Source: a virus. Taken from it: a stretch of DNA of 40,605 nucleotides. Below the pieces are notes generated by a model. The model had not been told where the DNA came from, ran no database searches, and saw only the letters and a list, made by a program, of their open reading frames with translations. The stretch is taken from positions 1 through 40,605 of IMG/VR virus record IMGVR_UViG_3300037264_002081. One strand, 5' to 3'. A program made the translations under genes and the position numbers. Of the stretch, positions 1-7,969 are shown in pieces (within the stretch, counting starts at the first letter, position 1; each line of letters starts with the position of its first letter).

Positions 1-30
1 CCTAAAAAAAGCTCCGGGGGTGAAAAATAA
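1..30 (+). CDS. C-terminal tail of a preceding gene (partial)
   Basis: Frame 1 is open from the first base and ends in TAA at 28-30, giving the residues PKKSSGGEK. This is compatible with the end of a same-strand gene that begins before the window. Nine residues are too few to name a product, and chance openness cannot be excluded. The stop codon touches the left arm of the inverted repeat at 30-57. Confidence 0.35.
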   Translation, partial: PKKSSGGEK

Positions 31-153
31 CAAATACTTTTAATCAGGTTACCCATAATTTAAAATTAAATCAACTTTGTGGATTGATTTCTCCTTTCAA
101 GAACCTATTAATAGTAGGTACAAACTATGGGTAACCTGATTAAAAGTATTTGT
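30..153 (+). repeat. 28-bp perfect inverted repeat with two inner hairpins (possible RNA element)
   Basis: Bases 30-57 and 126-153 are exact reverse complements over 28 bp. Between them, AAATCAA (68-74) can pair with TTGATTT (84-90), and ACCTATT (103-109) with AGTAGGT (113-119, one G-U). Together these would fold as a three-way junction. The unpaired segment CTCCTTTC (91-98) is the exact complement of GAAAGGAG (166-173), the ribosome-binding site of the gene at 180. The fold could therefore hide that site in mRNA. It could alternatively be a DNA cruciform, attachment site or packaging site. The repeat is seen directly; the function is inference. Confidence 0.75.
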
Positions 154-179
154 AAAGATTAATAAGAAAGGAGGAAAGT

Positions 180-620
180 ATGCCTGATTTAAATGATGCA
201 TCAATGATCGCTTTATTACCCCAATTCGACGATTGGTGTAATGAAGATTTACCGCACACAACTTTGGTCTATTTAGGAAAGATTAAAGATTTAGACCCAA
301 TATTAAAAGAAGAGTTAGTTAAAATAGTTTCCTCCTTATCCATTTTAACCCGTTCGTTTTTGGTTAAAATAACAAGCCAGGAAGTCTTTGGTTCTGAAGA
401 AAAAGTTGAAGTTTTTGTATTACAAAAAACACCAGAACTATCCTCACTAAGAAATATTTTGGATTATTGGGATGACAGTGAATTTCCAATATTTAAACCT
501 CACGCTACAATCGGTCCTAAGGGGACTATTGTTAAAGATCCTCCGTTATACATAACCTTTGATAGAATTGCCTTAGTTTGGGGAGAAGAGCGAATAATAT
601 TTCGGTTACAGAGATATTAA
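180..620 (+). CDS. 2H phosphoesterase (2'-5' RNA ligase-like / cyclic oligonucleotide phosphodiesterase fold)
   Basis: This 146-residue protein carries the two HxT motifs that define the 2H phosphoesterase superfamily. The first is PHTTL (H26, T28) and the second is PHATI (H108, T110), 82 residues apart, as expected for a two-lobed fold. Family members hydrolyse 2',3'-cyclic or 2'-5' phosphodiester bonds in RNA or cyclic oligonucleotides. The phage T4 anti-CBASS protein Acb1 belongs to this superfamily and has a similar length. The start is ATG with an excellent site, AGAAAGGAGG, six bases upstream. It precedes the terminase block and follows the inverted repeat at 30-153, which may regulate it. 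The fold is well supported; the substrate is unknown. Related proteins also occur in phage head modules, so a role in RNA repair or virion assembly is possible. Confidence 0.75.
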   Translation: MPDLNDASMIALLPQFDDWCNEDLPHTTLVYLGKIKDLDPILKEELVKIVSSLSILTRSFLVKITSQEVFGSEEKVEVFVLQKTPELSSLRNILDYWDDSEFPIFKPHATIGPKGTIVKDPPLYITFDRIALVWGEERIIFRLQRY

Positions 621-631
621 AGGTGGTTTTT

Positions 632-1006
632 ATGAAAAACAAAAAAGAGCCTTTAAGAAAACGAGACGGATTAGACAATGAAATAGAACCTCGAAAAAGA
701 GGTCAGGCTCCTGGGCGAACAATAGAGGCTAGGGAAAATCAGATAATTAGTTTAGCATATGATTTAGTTGAGGATCGAATTAAAAAGAAAACAGCCACCT
801 CTCAGGAAGTAAGCCACTTTTTAAAAATGGGTTCTGTTTCGGCTCAGTTGGAAAAAACGAAATTACAAAAAGAAAACGAACTTCTAGAGGCTAAGACAGA
901 AGCTCTTAAGTCTCAAAAACGAGTTGAAGAGCTTTATGCGAATGCTATGAAGGCGTTTAGAAGTTATAGTGGACAAGAGGAAAATCCAGACGATGACCCA
1001 GATTAA
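632..1006 (+). CDS. probable terminase small subunit
   Basis: This is a 124-residue, charged, mostly helical protein. The first 40 residues are basic (RKRDG, EPRKRGQAPGR). They are followed by a helical segment containing ATSQEVSHFLKMGS and a coiled-coil-like stretch rich in K, E and L (about 75-110). This resembles proteins encoded just before an HNH protein and the large terminase in Bacillota siphophages, usually annotated as small terminase (from memory of the family). Such proteins bind the packaging site and load the large subunit. The ATG at 632 follows AAAGGTGG; in-frame codons further upstream lie inside the previous gene. It overlaps the next gene by 14 bases. The identification depends mainly on position and helical character. 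Confidence 0.55.
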   Translation: MKNKKEPLRKRDGLDNEIEPRKRGQAPGRTIEARENQIISLAYDLVEDRIKKKTATSQEVSHFLKMGSVSAQLEKTKLQKENELLEAKTEALKSQKRVEELYANAMKAFRSYSGQEENPDDDPD

Positions 1007-1406
1007 ACAATACTCAGAACTAACAAAAATAGAAACGATTGAAGGCCGATATGAGTATCTAAAATTACCAGGGATATTGGGTGAGAAAACATTCGGTACG
1101 GATAGATATTTAAACCAAAGATTTTATCAATTAATAGAATGGAAGAGGATTCGGGACTTCGTCATAGTCAGAGATGATGGTTGTGATCTTGGTGTTTTAG
1201 AATTCCCGATACAAGATAGAATTCTAATTCACCATATGAATCCGGTAACGATAAAAGATTTAAAATTTAAAAATATTGATGTTCTAGATCCTAACTTTTT
1301 AATATCAACGAGCGAGAGAACTCATAACGCCATTCATTATGGTGACAAATCCCTGTTACCCTATGTTCCGAAACAAAGAACCCCAGGGGATACAAAACTA
1401 TGGTAA
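993..1406 (+). CDS. HNH-like endonuclease
   Basis: This 137-residue protein has the core VRDDGCDLG, then IHHMNPVTIKDL, then SERTHNAIHYG. The HH pair, the downstream asparagine and the final HNAIH match a degenerate HNH (beta-beta-alpha metal) nuclease. The usual zinc-binding cysteine pairs are absent. Phage HNH proteins beside terminase genes take part in DNA packaging in the HK97-type system, so that role is likely here. ATG at 993 with GAGG twelve bases upstream is preferred over the GTG at 969, which lies deep inside the previous gene. No metal-site test was possible. Confidence 0.65.
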   Translation: MTQIKQYSELTKIETIEGRYEYLKLPGILGEKTFGTDRYLNQRFYQLIEWKRIRDFVIVRDDGCDLGVLEFPIQDRILIHHMNPVTIKDLKFKNIDVLDPNFLISTSERTHNAIHYGDKSLLPYVPKQRTPGDTKLW

Positions 1407-1418
1407 AGGAGGTGATCC
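1405..1418 (+). promoter_or_regulatory. exceptionally long Shine-Dalgarno sequence
   Basis: AAAGGAGGTGATCC is a 14-nt perfect complement of GGATCACCTCCTTT, the conserved 3' end of bacterial 16S rRNA. It sits just before the ATG at 1422. Normal sites in this genome use six to ten of these bases. It fixes the start of the repeat protein and predicts strong initiation. Confidence 0.85.
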
Positions 1419-1421
1419 CAT

Positions 1422-3455
1422 ATGGCCTTTCCAACCGTGATCGCAGAGGCGGGCGGCAATAGCGTTGTCAATGAGACAAGCCCTACCGTCAATTTACCTA
1501 ACGGCAGTGATGTTGCAGGGCGTCTGATTCTGTTGTTTTTCACATCGGATGGTTCGGGTGAGACATTCACCACTCCCGCCACCCATCCGTGGACAAAAAT
1601 CTTGACTGAGGGCGGGGTGGGTTTTACCAGCGCAATATATTTCCGCCGCACGACTGGCACGGAAGGCTACCCATCCACCGGCGCAACGATCACAGTGACG
1701 ATATCGTCCATTGAGATGAGCGCACATACAACGTACTTACTAAGTGGTCATCATACAAGCACCGACCCAGTGGCATCCACCGGCGCGACGGGTACAAGCG
1801 TAAGCGGCGACCCCGATGCACTTAATCCCGCTGACTGGGATGTGGAGGATACGTTGTGGTTCGCCGGTGTGGCTTTCAACGGCGCGAGTTCGACAACGCC
1901 ACGAATTACAGGCTATCCGACCAGTTATACCAACACACGTTCAGACTTTGCCGCTGATTCAAACGGCGTCACAATGGGAGTCGCCCGCCGCGAAAATGCA
2001 ACCGCATCTGAAGACCCGTCTGCGTTTACAAGTGATACCTCGGTGGGATGGCGGGCAGAGACGGTGGGGGTGCGACCAAGTTCGAGTGACATAATTACTT
2101 TGGATTTAGTACCATATTCTAGCACTATACCTGCTATTATAGTAACTGAGAATGAAATTATTCCTTTGGATTTAGTTCCCTTTTCTAGCACTATACCTGC
2201 TATTATAGTAACTGAGAATGAAATTATTCCTTTGGATTTAGTTCCCTTTTCTAGCACTATACCTGCTATTATAGTAACTGAGAATGAAATTATTCCTTTG
2301 GATTTAGTTCCCTTTTCTAGCACTATACCTTCTATTATAGTAACAGAACAGATTCCAATTCCTTTGGATTTAGTAACATATTCTAGTACTATACCTACTG
2401 TAACATTTATTGAAAATATAAATATTCCTTTGGATTTAGTACCATACTCTAGTACTATACCTGCTGTAACAGTAACAGAACAAATTGTAATTCCTTTGGA
2501 TTTGGTGACATATTCTAGCACTTTACCCGCTATAACAGTAACCGAGAATGAGATTATTAATTTAGATTTAGTAACATTTTCTAGCACTATAACTGCTATA
2601 ACGTTTCTCGAAAGTGCTGTAACCGCATTAGATTTAGTAACATATTCTAGCACTATACCTTCTATTACAGTAACCGAGAATGAGATTATCCCGTTAAATC
2701 TAGTCTCATATTCTAGCACAGTAAACGTCATCATAGTAACTGAAAATGAGATTATTTCTCTAAATCTAGTTCCTTATTCAAGCACCATACATCCTATAAC
2801 GTTACTTGAATCATTCCCCATTCCTCTGGATTTAGTAACATATTCTAGTACTATACCTGCTATTACAATAACAGAACAGATTGTAATTACTTTAGATTTA
2901 GTTCCATTTTTTAGTACTATACCTGCTATAACAGTAACAGAACAGATTTCAATTACTTTGGATTTAGTTCCGTTTTCAAGTATTATAAATCCTATAACGA
3001 CTACTGAAACTATAACTATTCCTTTAGATCCGGCATCTTTTTCAAGTACTATATATCCTATAATAATTACAGAAGCTAGTGTTATTAATTTAGATTTAGT
3101 AACCTTTACCAGCACAATACGGAATATAGATATTTTAGAAGAATCAACTATTGGTTTGGATTTGGTTACGTATGATTCTCAAATTAGAGATATTTCAGTT
3201 TTAGAAAATGTGGTTATTAATTTAGATTTAGTAACCTTTACAAATACATATGGAGATTTAACAACAACGGCAGATGATTTAACGTTGTTAAATTTGGTAG
3301 TTTTTAATTATTCCGTTCCAAATTTATTATTTCTTGGCGGATATGAATCGTTGATAACTCCGATAGAAAGATGTTATATGATTGAGGACGAACCCCGATA
3401 TATAGATATTGAGTCGGAAGATAGAACAATACTAATTTATTATAAGGAGATTTAA
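1422..3455 (+). CDS. chimeric virion protein: beta-rich head domain plus eighteen 22-residue repeats
   Basis: The 677-residue product has three parts. Residues 1-223 are Gly/Thr/Ser-rich and resemble beta-sandwich domains of phage and environmental surface proteins; this DNA (to about 2090) is clearly GC-richer than its surroundings. Residues 225-620 are eighteen consecutive 22-residue repeats (consensus around LDLVPFSSTIPAIIVTE) in AT-rich DNA. A degenerate 19th unit leads into a 45-residue tail ending near CYMIEDEPRYIDIE. The hydrophobic alternation suggests two short beta strands per unit, hence a solenoid or fibre. I do not recognise the whole protein. Its place in the head module and very strong ribosome-binding site suggest an abundant decoration or fibre protein. 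No signal peptide is visible. A Ca-binding or enzymatic motif is not apparent. Confidence 0.6.
   Translation: MAFPTVIAEAGGNSVVNETSPTVNLPNGSDVAGRLILLFFTSDGSGETFTTPATHPWTKILTEGGVGFTSAIYFRRTTGTEGYPSTGATITVTISSIEMSAHTTYLLSGHHTSTDPVASTGATGTSVSGDPDALNPADWDVEDTLWFAGVAFNGASSTTPRITGYPTSYTNTRSDFAADSNGVTMGVARRENATASEDPSAFTSDTSVGWRAETVGVRPSSSDIITLDLVPYSSTIPAIIVTENEIIPLDLVPFSSTIPAIIVTENEIIPLDLVPFSSTIPAIIVTENEIIPLDLVPFSSTIPSIIVTEQIPIPLDLVTYSSTIPTVTFIENINIPLDLVPYSSTIPAVTVTEQIVIPLDLVTYSSTLPAITVTENEIINLDLVTFSSTITAITFLESAVTALDLVTYSSTIPSITVTENEIIPLNLVSYSSTVNVIIVTENEIISLNLVPYSSTIHPITLLESFPIPLDLVTYSSTIPAITITEQIVITLDLVPFFSTIPAITVTEQISITLDLVPFSSIINPITTTETITIPLDPASFSSTIYPIIITEASVINLDLVTFTSTIRNIDILEESTIGLDLVTYDSQIRDISVLENVVINLDLVTFTNTYGDLTTTADDLTLLNLVVFNYSVPNLLFLGGYESLITPIERCYMIEDEPRYIDIESEDRTILIYYKEI
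2094..3281 (+). repeat. 18 tandem 66-bp coding repeats
   Basis: Eighteen in-frame units of exactly 66 bp start at 2094. Units 2 (2160-2225) and 3 (2226-2291) are identical at the DNA level, and unit 4 shares their first 36 bases. Later units diverge steadily while keeping the 22-codon period without an indel. The best conserved residues are LDLV, the SST triplet and the TE near the unit end. The pattern indicates recent duplication at the 5' end of the array and older copies at the 3' end. Confidence 0.95.
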
Positions 3456-3457
3456 AA

Positions 3458-3892
3458 ATGGCTACATTTGCAAAAGCTAACGATTGGGTCGAAAATGAAA
3501 GTGAAGTTACCGATTTGGATGGGGATCAATTTGTTGTTGCCTTGTCCAATACGGCTCCAGCTTCAGAAACAAATCCTCCGCTAACAGATACGAAGGGTAT
3601 TCTTGCTAACATAACACAAATTGTTTATACCTTTTTATCTACTCGAAATCTGACTAGAATCGCATCCTTACAAGCCGCGGGAACTTACAAACTTGATTTC
3701 GATGATTTGATCCTTACCGCCACAGGTGGCTCAGTTGGTCCGTTTCGTTATATTTATGTGTATGATGATACTCCAACCTCCCCAGCAGATCCTATTATTG
3801 GTGTTTACGATCTTGTCACTCCGGTTACCATCACTGATGGCAGTAGTAGGACTTTAAAGTTTGATGCCGCTGGGTTTCTTACCAAGACATAG
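3458..3892 (+). CDS. small beta-rich virion protein
   Basis: This 144-residue protein contains ANDWVENESEV, VVALSNTAPASE, GTYKLDFDDLILTA and VGPFRYIYVYDD. I recognise these as a widespread phage family of unknown role found near terminase, head and tail genes. Alternating hydrophobic strands and the absence of catalytic residues suggest a jelly-roll or Ig-like structural protein, perhaps a head decoration or fibre component. It begins two bases after the repeat protein stop with the site AAGGAG ahead of the ATG, so the two are probably co-translated. Function is inferred from context only. Confidence 0.6.
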   Translation: MATFAKANDWVENESEVTDLDGDQFVVALSNTAPASETNPPLTDTKGILANITQIVYTFLSTRNLTRIASLQAAGTYKLDFDDLILTATGGSVGPFRYIYVYDDTPTSPADPIIGVYDLVTPVTITDGSSRTLKFDAAGFLTKT

Positions 3893-3900
3893 AGTAACCC

Positions 3901-4218
3901 ATGTCAGATTTTAAAGCTCTACCAACAAAACACCCAAGCGCCAAATTAGATTATGTGTTTGATTGGGCTCCTAAAAGAAACAATAGAGGTGTAACTAATT
4001 GGTTGAAACCGGAAGAGAGTATTCTGACAAAAACAATAAATATTACTCCCTCGGGGATAACCATATTATCAGATGCACTGATTGACGACTCCTCAGCAAT
4101 ACAACTAGTGTTATCTGGAGGAACTCTTCAAACTACATATAATGTATCCTGTTCAATAACGACCGATGAGGGTCGAGAAGATACTAGAACAGCAACCATA
4201 TTAGTTAAAAATAGATAG
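3901..4218 (+). CDS. phage fibre-like Ig domain protein
   Basis: The 105-residue product has SAKLDYVFDWAP near its N terminus, then EESILTKTINITPSGITI and a final VSCSITTDEGREDTRTATILV strand set. This pattern is common in short phage proteins annotated as structural or fibre-like and probably forms one Ig-type beta sandwich. It lies between other small virion proteins and the head-tail connector. Its start has only a modest upstream site (GAGTAACCC), so coupling to the previous gene, 8 bp away, is likely. The exact location in the virion is unknown. Confidence 0.6.
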   Translation: MSDFKALPTKHPSAKLDYVFDWAPKRNNRGVTNWLKPEESILTKTINITPSGITILSDALIDDSSAIQLVLSGGTLQTTYNVSCSITTDEGREDTRTATILVKNR

Positions 4219-4230
4219 GAGGGAGTATTT

Positions 4231-4584
4231 ATGTTAGAATCAATACTAAATACAATTAAAAAAATGCTCGGTCTATCTATAGACGATACGTCGTTCGATG
4301 TCGATATTTTGGTTAATATAAATTCGGCATTTATGATTTTAAATCAACTTGGTGTTGGCCCAGAAGAAGCTTTTTCCATCCAAGATTCTTCTATAGAGTG
4401 GCCCGCCTATTTCTTAACAGATACAATATATGAGGCGGTTAAAACATATATATATCTTAAAGTAAAATTAATGTTTGATCCGCCAACAACTTCTTTTCAT
4501 ATATCAGCAATTGAACGTCAAGTTGTTGAATTGGAGTGGAGATTGACAAATCAAGTTCCAATTCCACCGGAGGTAATTCCATGA
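4231..4584 (+). CDS. head-tail connector (gp6-like adaptor)
   Basis: This 117-residue helical protein opens with LNTIKKMLGL and DTSFDVDILVNINSAFMILN, continues with QLGVGPEEAF, and ends with VKTYIYLKVKLMFDPP and an ERQVVELEWRL helix. This order is typical of the HK97 gp6/SPP1 gp15-like adaptor family, which docks a ring of subunits beneath the portal after packaging. AGGAGGG precedes the ATG. The last codons overlap the next gene as ATGA. Length and motif agreement make this a good call, although gp6-type proteins usually follow the portal and this one precedes the terminase. Confidence 0.8.
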   Translation: MLESILNTIKKMLGLSIDDTSFDVDILVNINSAFMILNQLGVGPEEAFSIQDSSIEWPAYFLTDTIYEAVKTYIYLKVKLMFDPPTTSFHISAIERQVVELEWRLTNQVPIPPEVIP

Positions 4585-4922
4585 CAGTTGATTTAAAACA
4601 TGTAGGTATTCTAGGTATGAAATGGGGTAGACGAAGTGGCGCATCGACTACAAGCAGTTCCGATCACAAGTCAGCTAATGTTCTTAAAAAGAAAAAACTT
4701 AAGGATATGTCGAATGACGAACTAAAAAAACTAACCGCTCGTTTATCTTTAGAGAAACAGTTTAAAGATTTATCAAAAAAAGACCCATCAAGTGCTAAAA
4801 AATTTGTTACTGAAGTGCTTCAAGGATCTGCCAAACAGTTGGCTAGTAAATACCTAGCGAAGTCTATAGAAGATGGCTTACCTCTACTTATAGCTACTTT
4901 GTCTACTAAACTCAAGGGGTAA
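4581..4922 (+). CDS. small head-module protein with GMKWG motif
   Basis: The 113-residue protein begins with KHVGILGMKWGRRSG, a short signature seen near the N terminus of many phage head-assembly or minor structural proteins. A basic linker (KKKKLKDMSNDELKK) and an amphipathic, probably coiled-coil region follow. The role of the signature is not established to my knowledge; it may be a docking tag for head assembly. ATG 4581 overlaps the connector stop as ATGA and has CCGGAGG upstream. It sits immediately before the large terminase. A scaffold or minor capsid role is inference. Confidence 0.55.
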   Translation: MTVDLKHVGILGMKWGRRSGASTTSSSDHKSANVLKKKKLKDMSNDELKKLTARLSLEKQFKDLSKKDPSSAKKFVTEVLQGSAKQLASKYLAKSIEDGLPLLIATLSTKLKG

Positions 4923-4925
4923 CAT

Positions 4926-6671
4926 ATGAGTTTATCTAATACCGCCACACCACAGTATTATGGAGAATTTCGAGAAAAAGTGCTAAATGGTGATATTCCA
5001 GTTTGTACTGAGATATCATTGGAAATGAATCGTATCGATCAATTAATCGAAAACCCAGAAATTTATTATGATGATAAAGCTATAAATGGTTTTATTGAAT
5101 TTTGTGAGAACGAGGGTACCCTTACTGACGGTAGCGATCTGCATCTTCTTGATACTTTTAAACTTTGGGCAGAACAGATATTTGGCTGGTATTATTTTGT
5201 TGAACGTAGCGTATACGAACCAAATAAAAACAATCACGGTGGTCGATATGTTAGGAAGAGAATTAAAAAACGATTAATTAATAAACAGTATTTAATAATA
5301 GGTCGTGGTGCTGCCAAATCAATATATGTGTCACTAATACAAAACTTTTTTCTTAATATAGATCCAGCCACAACACATCAGATAACCACCGCTCCGACTA
5401 TGAAGCAGGCGGAAGAAGTAATATCCCCAATCAGAACAGCTATAATTCGTTCCAGAGGTCCCTTATTTCAATTTTTGACGGAGGGGTCATTACAAAATAC
5501 AACAGGCTCCAAAGCGAAGAGAGTGAAATTAGCATCGACTAAAAAAGGTATTGAGAATTTTCTAACCGGTTCTCTTTTAGAAATTCGTCCGATGGCAATC
5601 GCTAAATTGCAAGGTTTAAGACCAAAAATATCTAGCGTGGACGAATGGTTATCTGGAGACATCAGAGAAGATGTGGTTGGGGCCATTGAACAAGGCGCGT
5701 CTAAACTAGACGATTATTTAATTGTTGCTGTTTCATCAGAGGGTACCGTTAGAAATAGTAGTGGTGACACCATAAAGATGGAATTATTGGATATTCTTAG
5801 AGGTGATTATATAAACCCTCATGTTTCCATTTGGTATTATCGTTTGGACAAAGTTGAAGAAGTATCGAATCCCGAGATGTGGATAAAAGCAAATCCAAAT
5901 CTAGGACGGACTGTAACATATGAGACGTATCAGTTGGAAGTCGAAAGAGCAGAAGCCGCTCCATCAACTAGAAATGATATCCTCGCTAAACGTTTTGGTA
6001 TTCCAATGGAAGGATATACATATTTCTTTACGTATGAGGAAACCATTCCACATCGTAAACGAGATTACTGGGGTCTTCCATGTGCTTTGGGCGCGGACAT
6101 GTCTCAGGGTGATGATTTTTGTGCTTTTGACTTTTTATTTCCATTACCAAGGGGTGGTTTTGGGATAAAAGCAAGATCATATATAACATCAAAAACTTTG
6201 ATGAAGTTACCTGGTGCTATGCGTTCCAAATATGAACTATTCCTAAAAGAAGGAACACTTCAAGTGTTAGATGGAACGGTTCTAGATATGATGCAAGTGT
6301 ATGATGATCTTGAAGCTCATATAGAAGCTAAAAAATATGATATACGTACTTTAGGTTATGATCCATATAATGCTAAAGAATTTATTGAGCGTTGGGAAAG
6401 GGAAAATGGTTCTTACGCGATTGAGAAAGTAATTCAAGGTGCAAAGTCTGAATCAGTCCCACTTGGAGAAATTAAGAAATTATCCGAGGATAAATTACTT
6501 GAATTTGATGAAGAGTTAATGTCATTTTCAATGGGAAATGCTGTAACTTTAGAGGACACGAACGGAAATAGAAAACTTCTTAAAAAACGATACGATCAAA
6601 AAATAGATAATGTTTCTGCGTTTATGGATGCTTACATTGCGTATAAGGCGAATAAGGAAGCATTTGAGTAA
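4926..6671 (+). CDS. terL: terminase large subunit
   Basis: This 581-residue motor ATPase and nuclease packages DNA into the prohead. The ATPase half shows a variant Walker A, GRGAAKS (126-132), and Walker B with catalytic acidic residue, ISSVDE (235-240). The C-terminal RNase H-like nuclease half starts at GADMSQGDD (D391), continues with LGYDPYNAKEF (about 470) and ends with VSAFMDAYIAYK, supplying the usual acidic residues. Its length fits phage terminases. It is followed 11 bp later by the portal, the normal order. AAGGGGT precedes the ATG at 4926. Headful versus cohesive-end packaging cannot be decided from the sequence. Confidence 0.95.
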   Translation: MSLSNTATPQYYGEFREKVLNGDIPVCTEISLEMNRIDQLIENPEIYYDDKAINGFIEFCENEGTLTDGSDLHLLDTFKLWAEQIFGWYYFVERSVYEPNKNNHGGRYVRKRIKKRLINKQYLIIGRGAAKSIYVSLIQNFFLNIDPATTHQITTAPTMKQAEEVISPIRTAIIRSRGPLFQFLTEGSLQNTTGSKAKRVKLASTKKGIENFLTGSLLEIRPMAIAKLQGLRPKISSVDEWLSGDIREDVVGAIEQGASKLDDYLIVAVSSEGTVRNSSGDTIKMELLDILRGDYINPHVSIWYYRLDKVEEVSNPEMWIKANPNLGRTVTYETYQLEVERAEAAPSTRNDILAKRFGIPMEGYTYFFTYEETIPHRKRDYWGLPCALGADMSQGDDFCAFDFLFPLPRGGFGIKARSYITSKTLMKLPGAMRSKYELFLKEGTLQVLDGTVLDMMQVYDDLEAHIEAKKYDIRTLGYDPYNAKEFIERWERENGSYAIEKVIQGAKSESVPLGEIKKLSEDKLLEFDEELMSFSMGNAVTLEDTNGNRKLLKKRYDQKIDNVSAFMDAYIAYKANKEAFE

Positions 6672-6682
6672 GGAGGTTACAT

Positions 6683-7963
6683 GTGAATAATGATTTTTAT
6701 AACGAAAGAGAGAACCTATTTAGTAGATTAAGAAACGCGTGGAATGTGTTTTTAAATCGTAATAAAATGGATGAAGCAAGATATATTCCAGGATCAGCAT
6801 ATTCTAGTCCTAATCATCGACCAAGACTTAAATATGGAAATGATAGATCCATAGTTGGAGCGATCTATAATAGAATCGCAACAGATGCGTCAATGATAGC
6901 GATTAGACACGTTAAATTAGACGATGATGAAACATATGAAGAAACAATTCTATCCGGTTTAAATAATTGCTTATCTTTAGAATCGAATATAGATCAAACC
7001 AGTCAGGCGTTTATTAGTGATGTAGTCATGTCAATGCTTGATGAAGGTGTGGTTGCTATAGTGCCGGTAGACACATCTGTTAATATGTTAGATCAAAATT
7101 CATTTGACATTTTATCAATGAGAACTGCTAAAGTGATTCAATGGTATCCGAAACACGTTCGACTTCAATTATATAACGATATCAGTGGCGAAAGAGAAGA
7201 AATAACTCTACCAAAACTAAAAGTTGCAATTATTGAAAATCCTTTCTACTCTGTAGTTAATGAAAGATCGTCGGTGGCTAAAAGACTAATCGAAAAACTT
7301 AATCTTTTAGATGCAATCGATGAACAAAGTAGTTCTGGTAAATTGGATATAATTATTCAGTTACCATATGCTATTAAATCCGGCTTAAGACAACAACAAG
7401 CTGAACAAAGACGGAAAGATCTTGAGGGGCAACTTAAAGATTCAAAATATGGAGTTGCGTATGTTGACGGAACTGAGAAAGTAATTCAATTAAATCGAGC
7501 AGCGGAAAACAATTTAATGGCTCAGATCGAATACTTAACTAGAATGCTATATAGCCAGCTAAGTATTAGTGAAGCGTTATTAAACGGAACCGCCGACGAG
7601 AAAGAATTGATTAATTACTATAATCGCATCATATCTCCAATTGTTTCTGCCATTGCTAAAGAATTTAAAAGAAAATTTTTAACAAAGACCGCCCGGTCAC
7701 AAGGACAGTCAATTATGTCCTTCCGAGATTTGTTTAGTATGGTTACTCCGGAGAGATTGGCCGATTTGGCTGATAAACTTACTAGAAATGAGATTGCATC
7801 ACCGAATGATTTACGAAAGGTGATTGGTTGGAAGCCAAGTAAAGATGCGAAAGCCGACGATCTTAGAAATAGAACCATAACTCAACCAGCAACAGAAGAA
7901 CCCGGAAGTGAAAAACTGGATGTTACTAATGAGTTCAAAAAAGTAATTAAAAAAGGAGAATAA
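6683..7963 (+). CDS. portal protein (HK97 type)
   Basis: The 426-residue protein follows the large terminase and precedes the protease-capsid gene, the canonical position. It includes the portal-like start RLRNAWNVFLNR, then YSSPNHRPRLKYGNDRSIVGAIYNRIA, a central DAIDEQSSSGKLDIIIQLPYAIKSG and a stem/crown helix region after LNGTADEKELINYYNRIISP. Portals form a dodecameric ring at one capsid vertex. Translation starts at GTG 6683 with AAGGAGG six bases upstream; the ATG at 6681 is immediately followed by a stop in its own frame. The C-terminal 45 residues are charged and probably flexible. Confidence 0.9.
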   Translation: MNNDFYNERENLFSRLRNAWNVFLNRNKMDEARYIPGSAYSSPNHRPRLKYGNDRSIVGAIYNRIATDASMIAIRHVKLDDDETYEETILSGLNNCLSLESNIDQTSQAFISDVVMSMLDEGVVAIVPVDTSVNMLDQNSFDILSMRTAKVIQWYPKHVRLQLYNDISGEREEITLPKLKVAIIENPFYSVVNERSSVAKRLIEKLNLLDAIDEQSSSGKLDIIIQLPYAIKSGLRQQQAEQRRKDLEGQLKDSKYGVAYVDGTEKVIQLNRAAENNLMAQIEYLTRMLYSQLSISEALLNGTADEKELINYYNRIISPIVSAIAKEFKRKFLTKTARSQGQSIMSFRDLFSMVTPERLADLADKLTRNEIASPNDLRKVIGWKPSKDAKADDLRNRTITQPATEEPGSEKLDVTNEFKKVIKKGE

Positions 7964-7969
7964 TTCAAA

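Noticed and set aside
1925-3115. Long open frames on the - strand (269 and 113 codons)
   Set aside because: They are the complement of the 66-bp repeat array, which is open on the other strand because of its periodicity. They lack ribosome sites, and all neighbours are on the + strand.
2094-3281. Regular repeats suggesting a CRISPR array
   Set aside because: Units are 66 bp, contiguous, in frame and without spacers; they encode a protein repeat.
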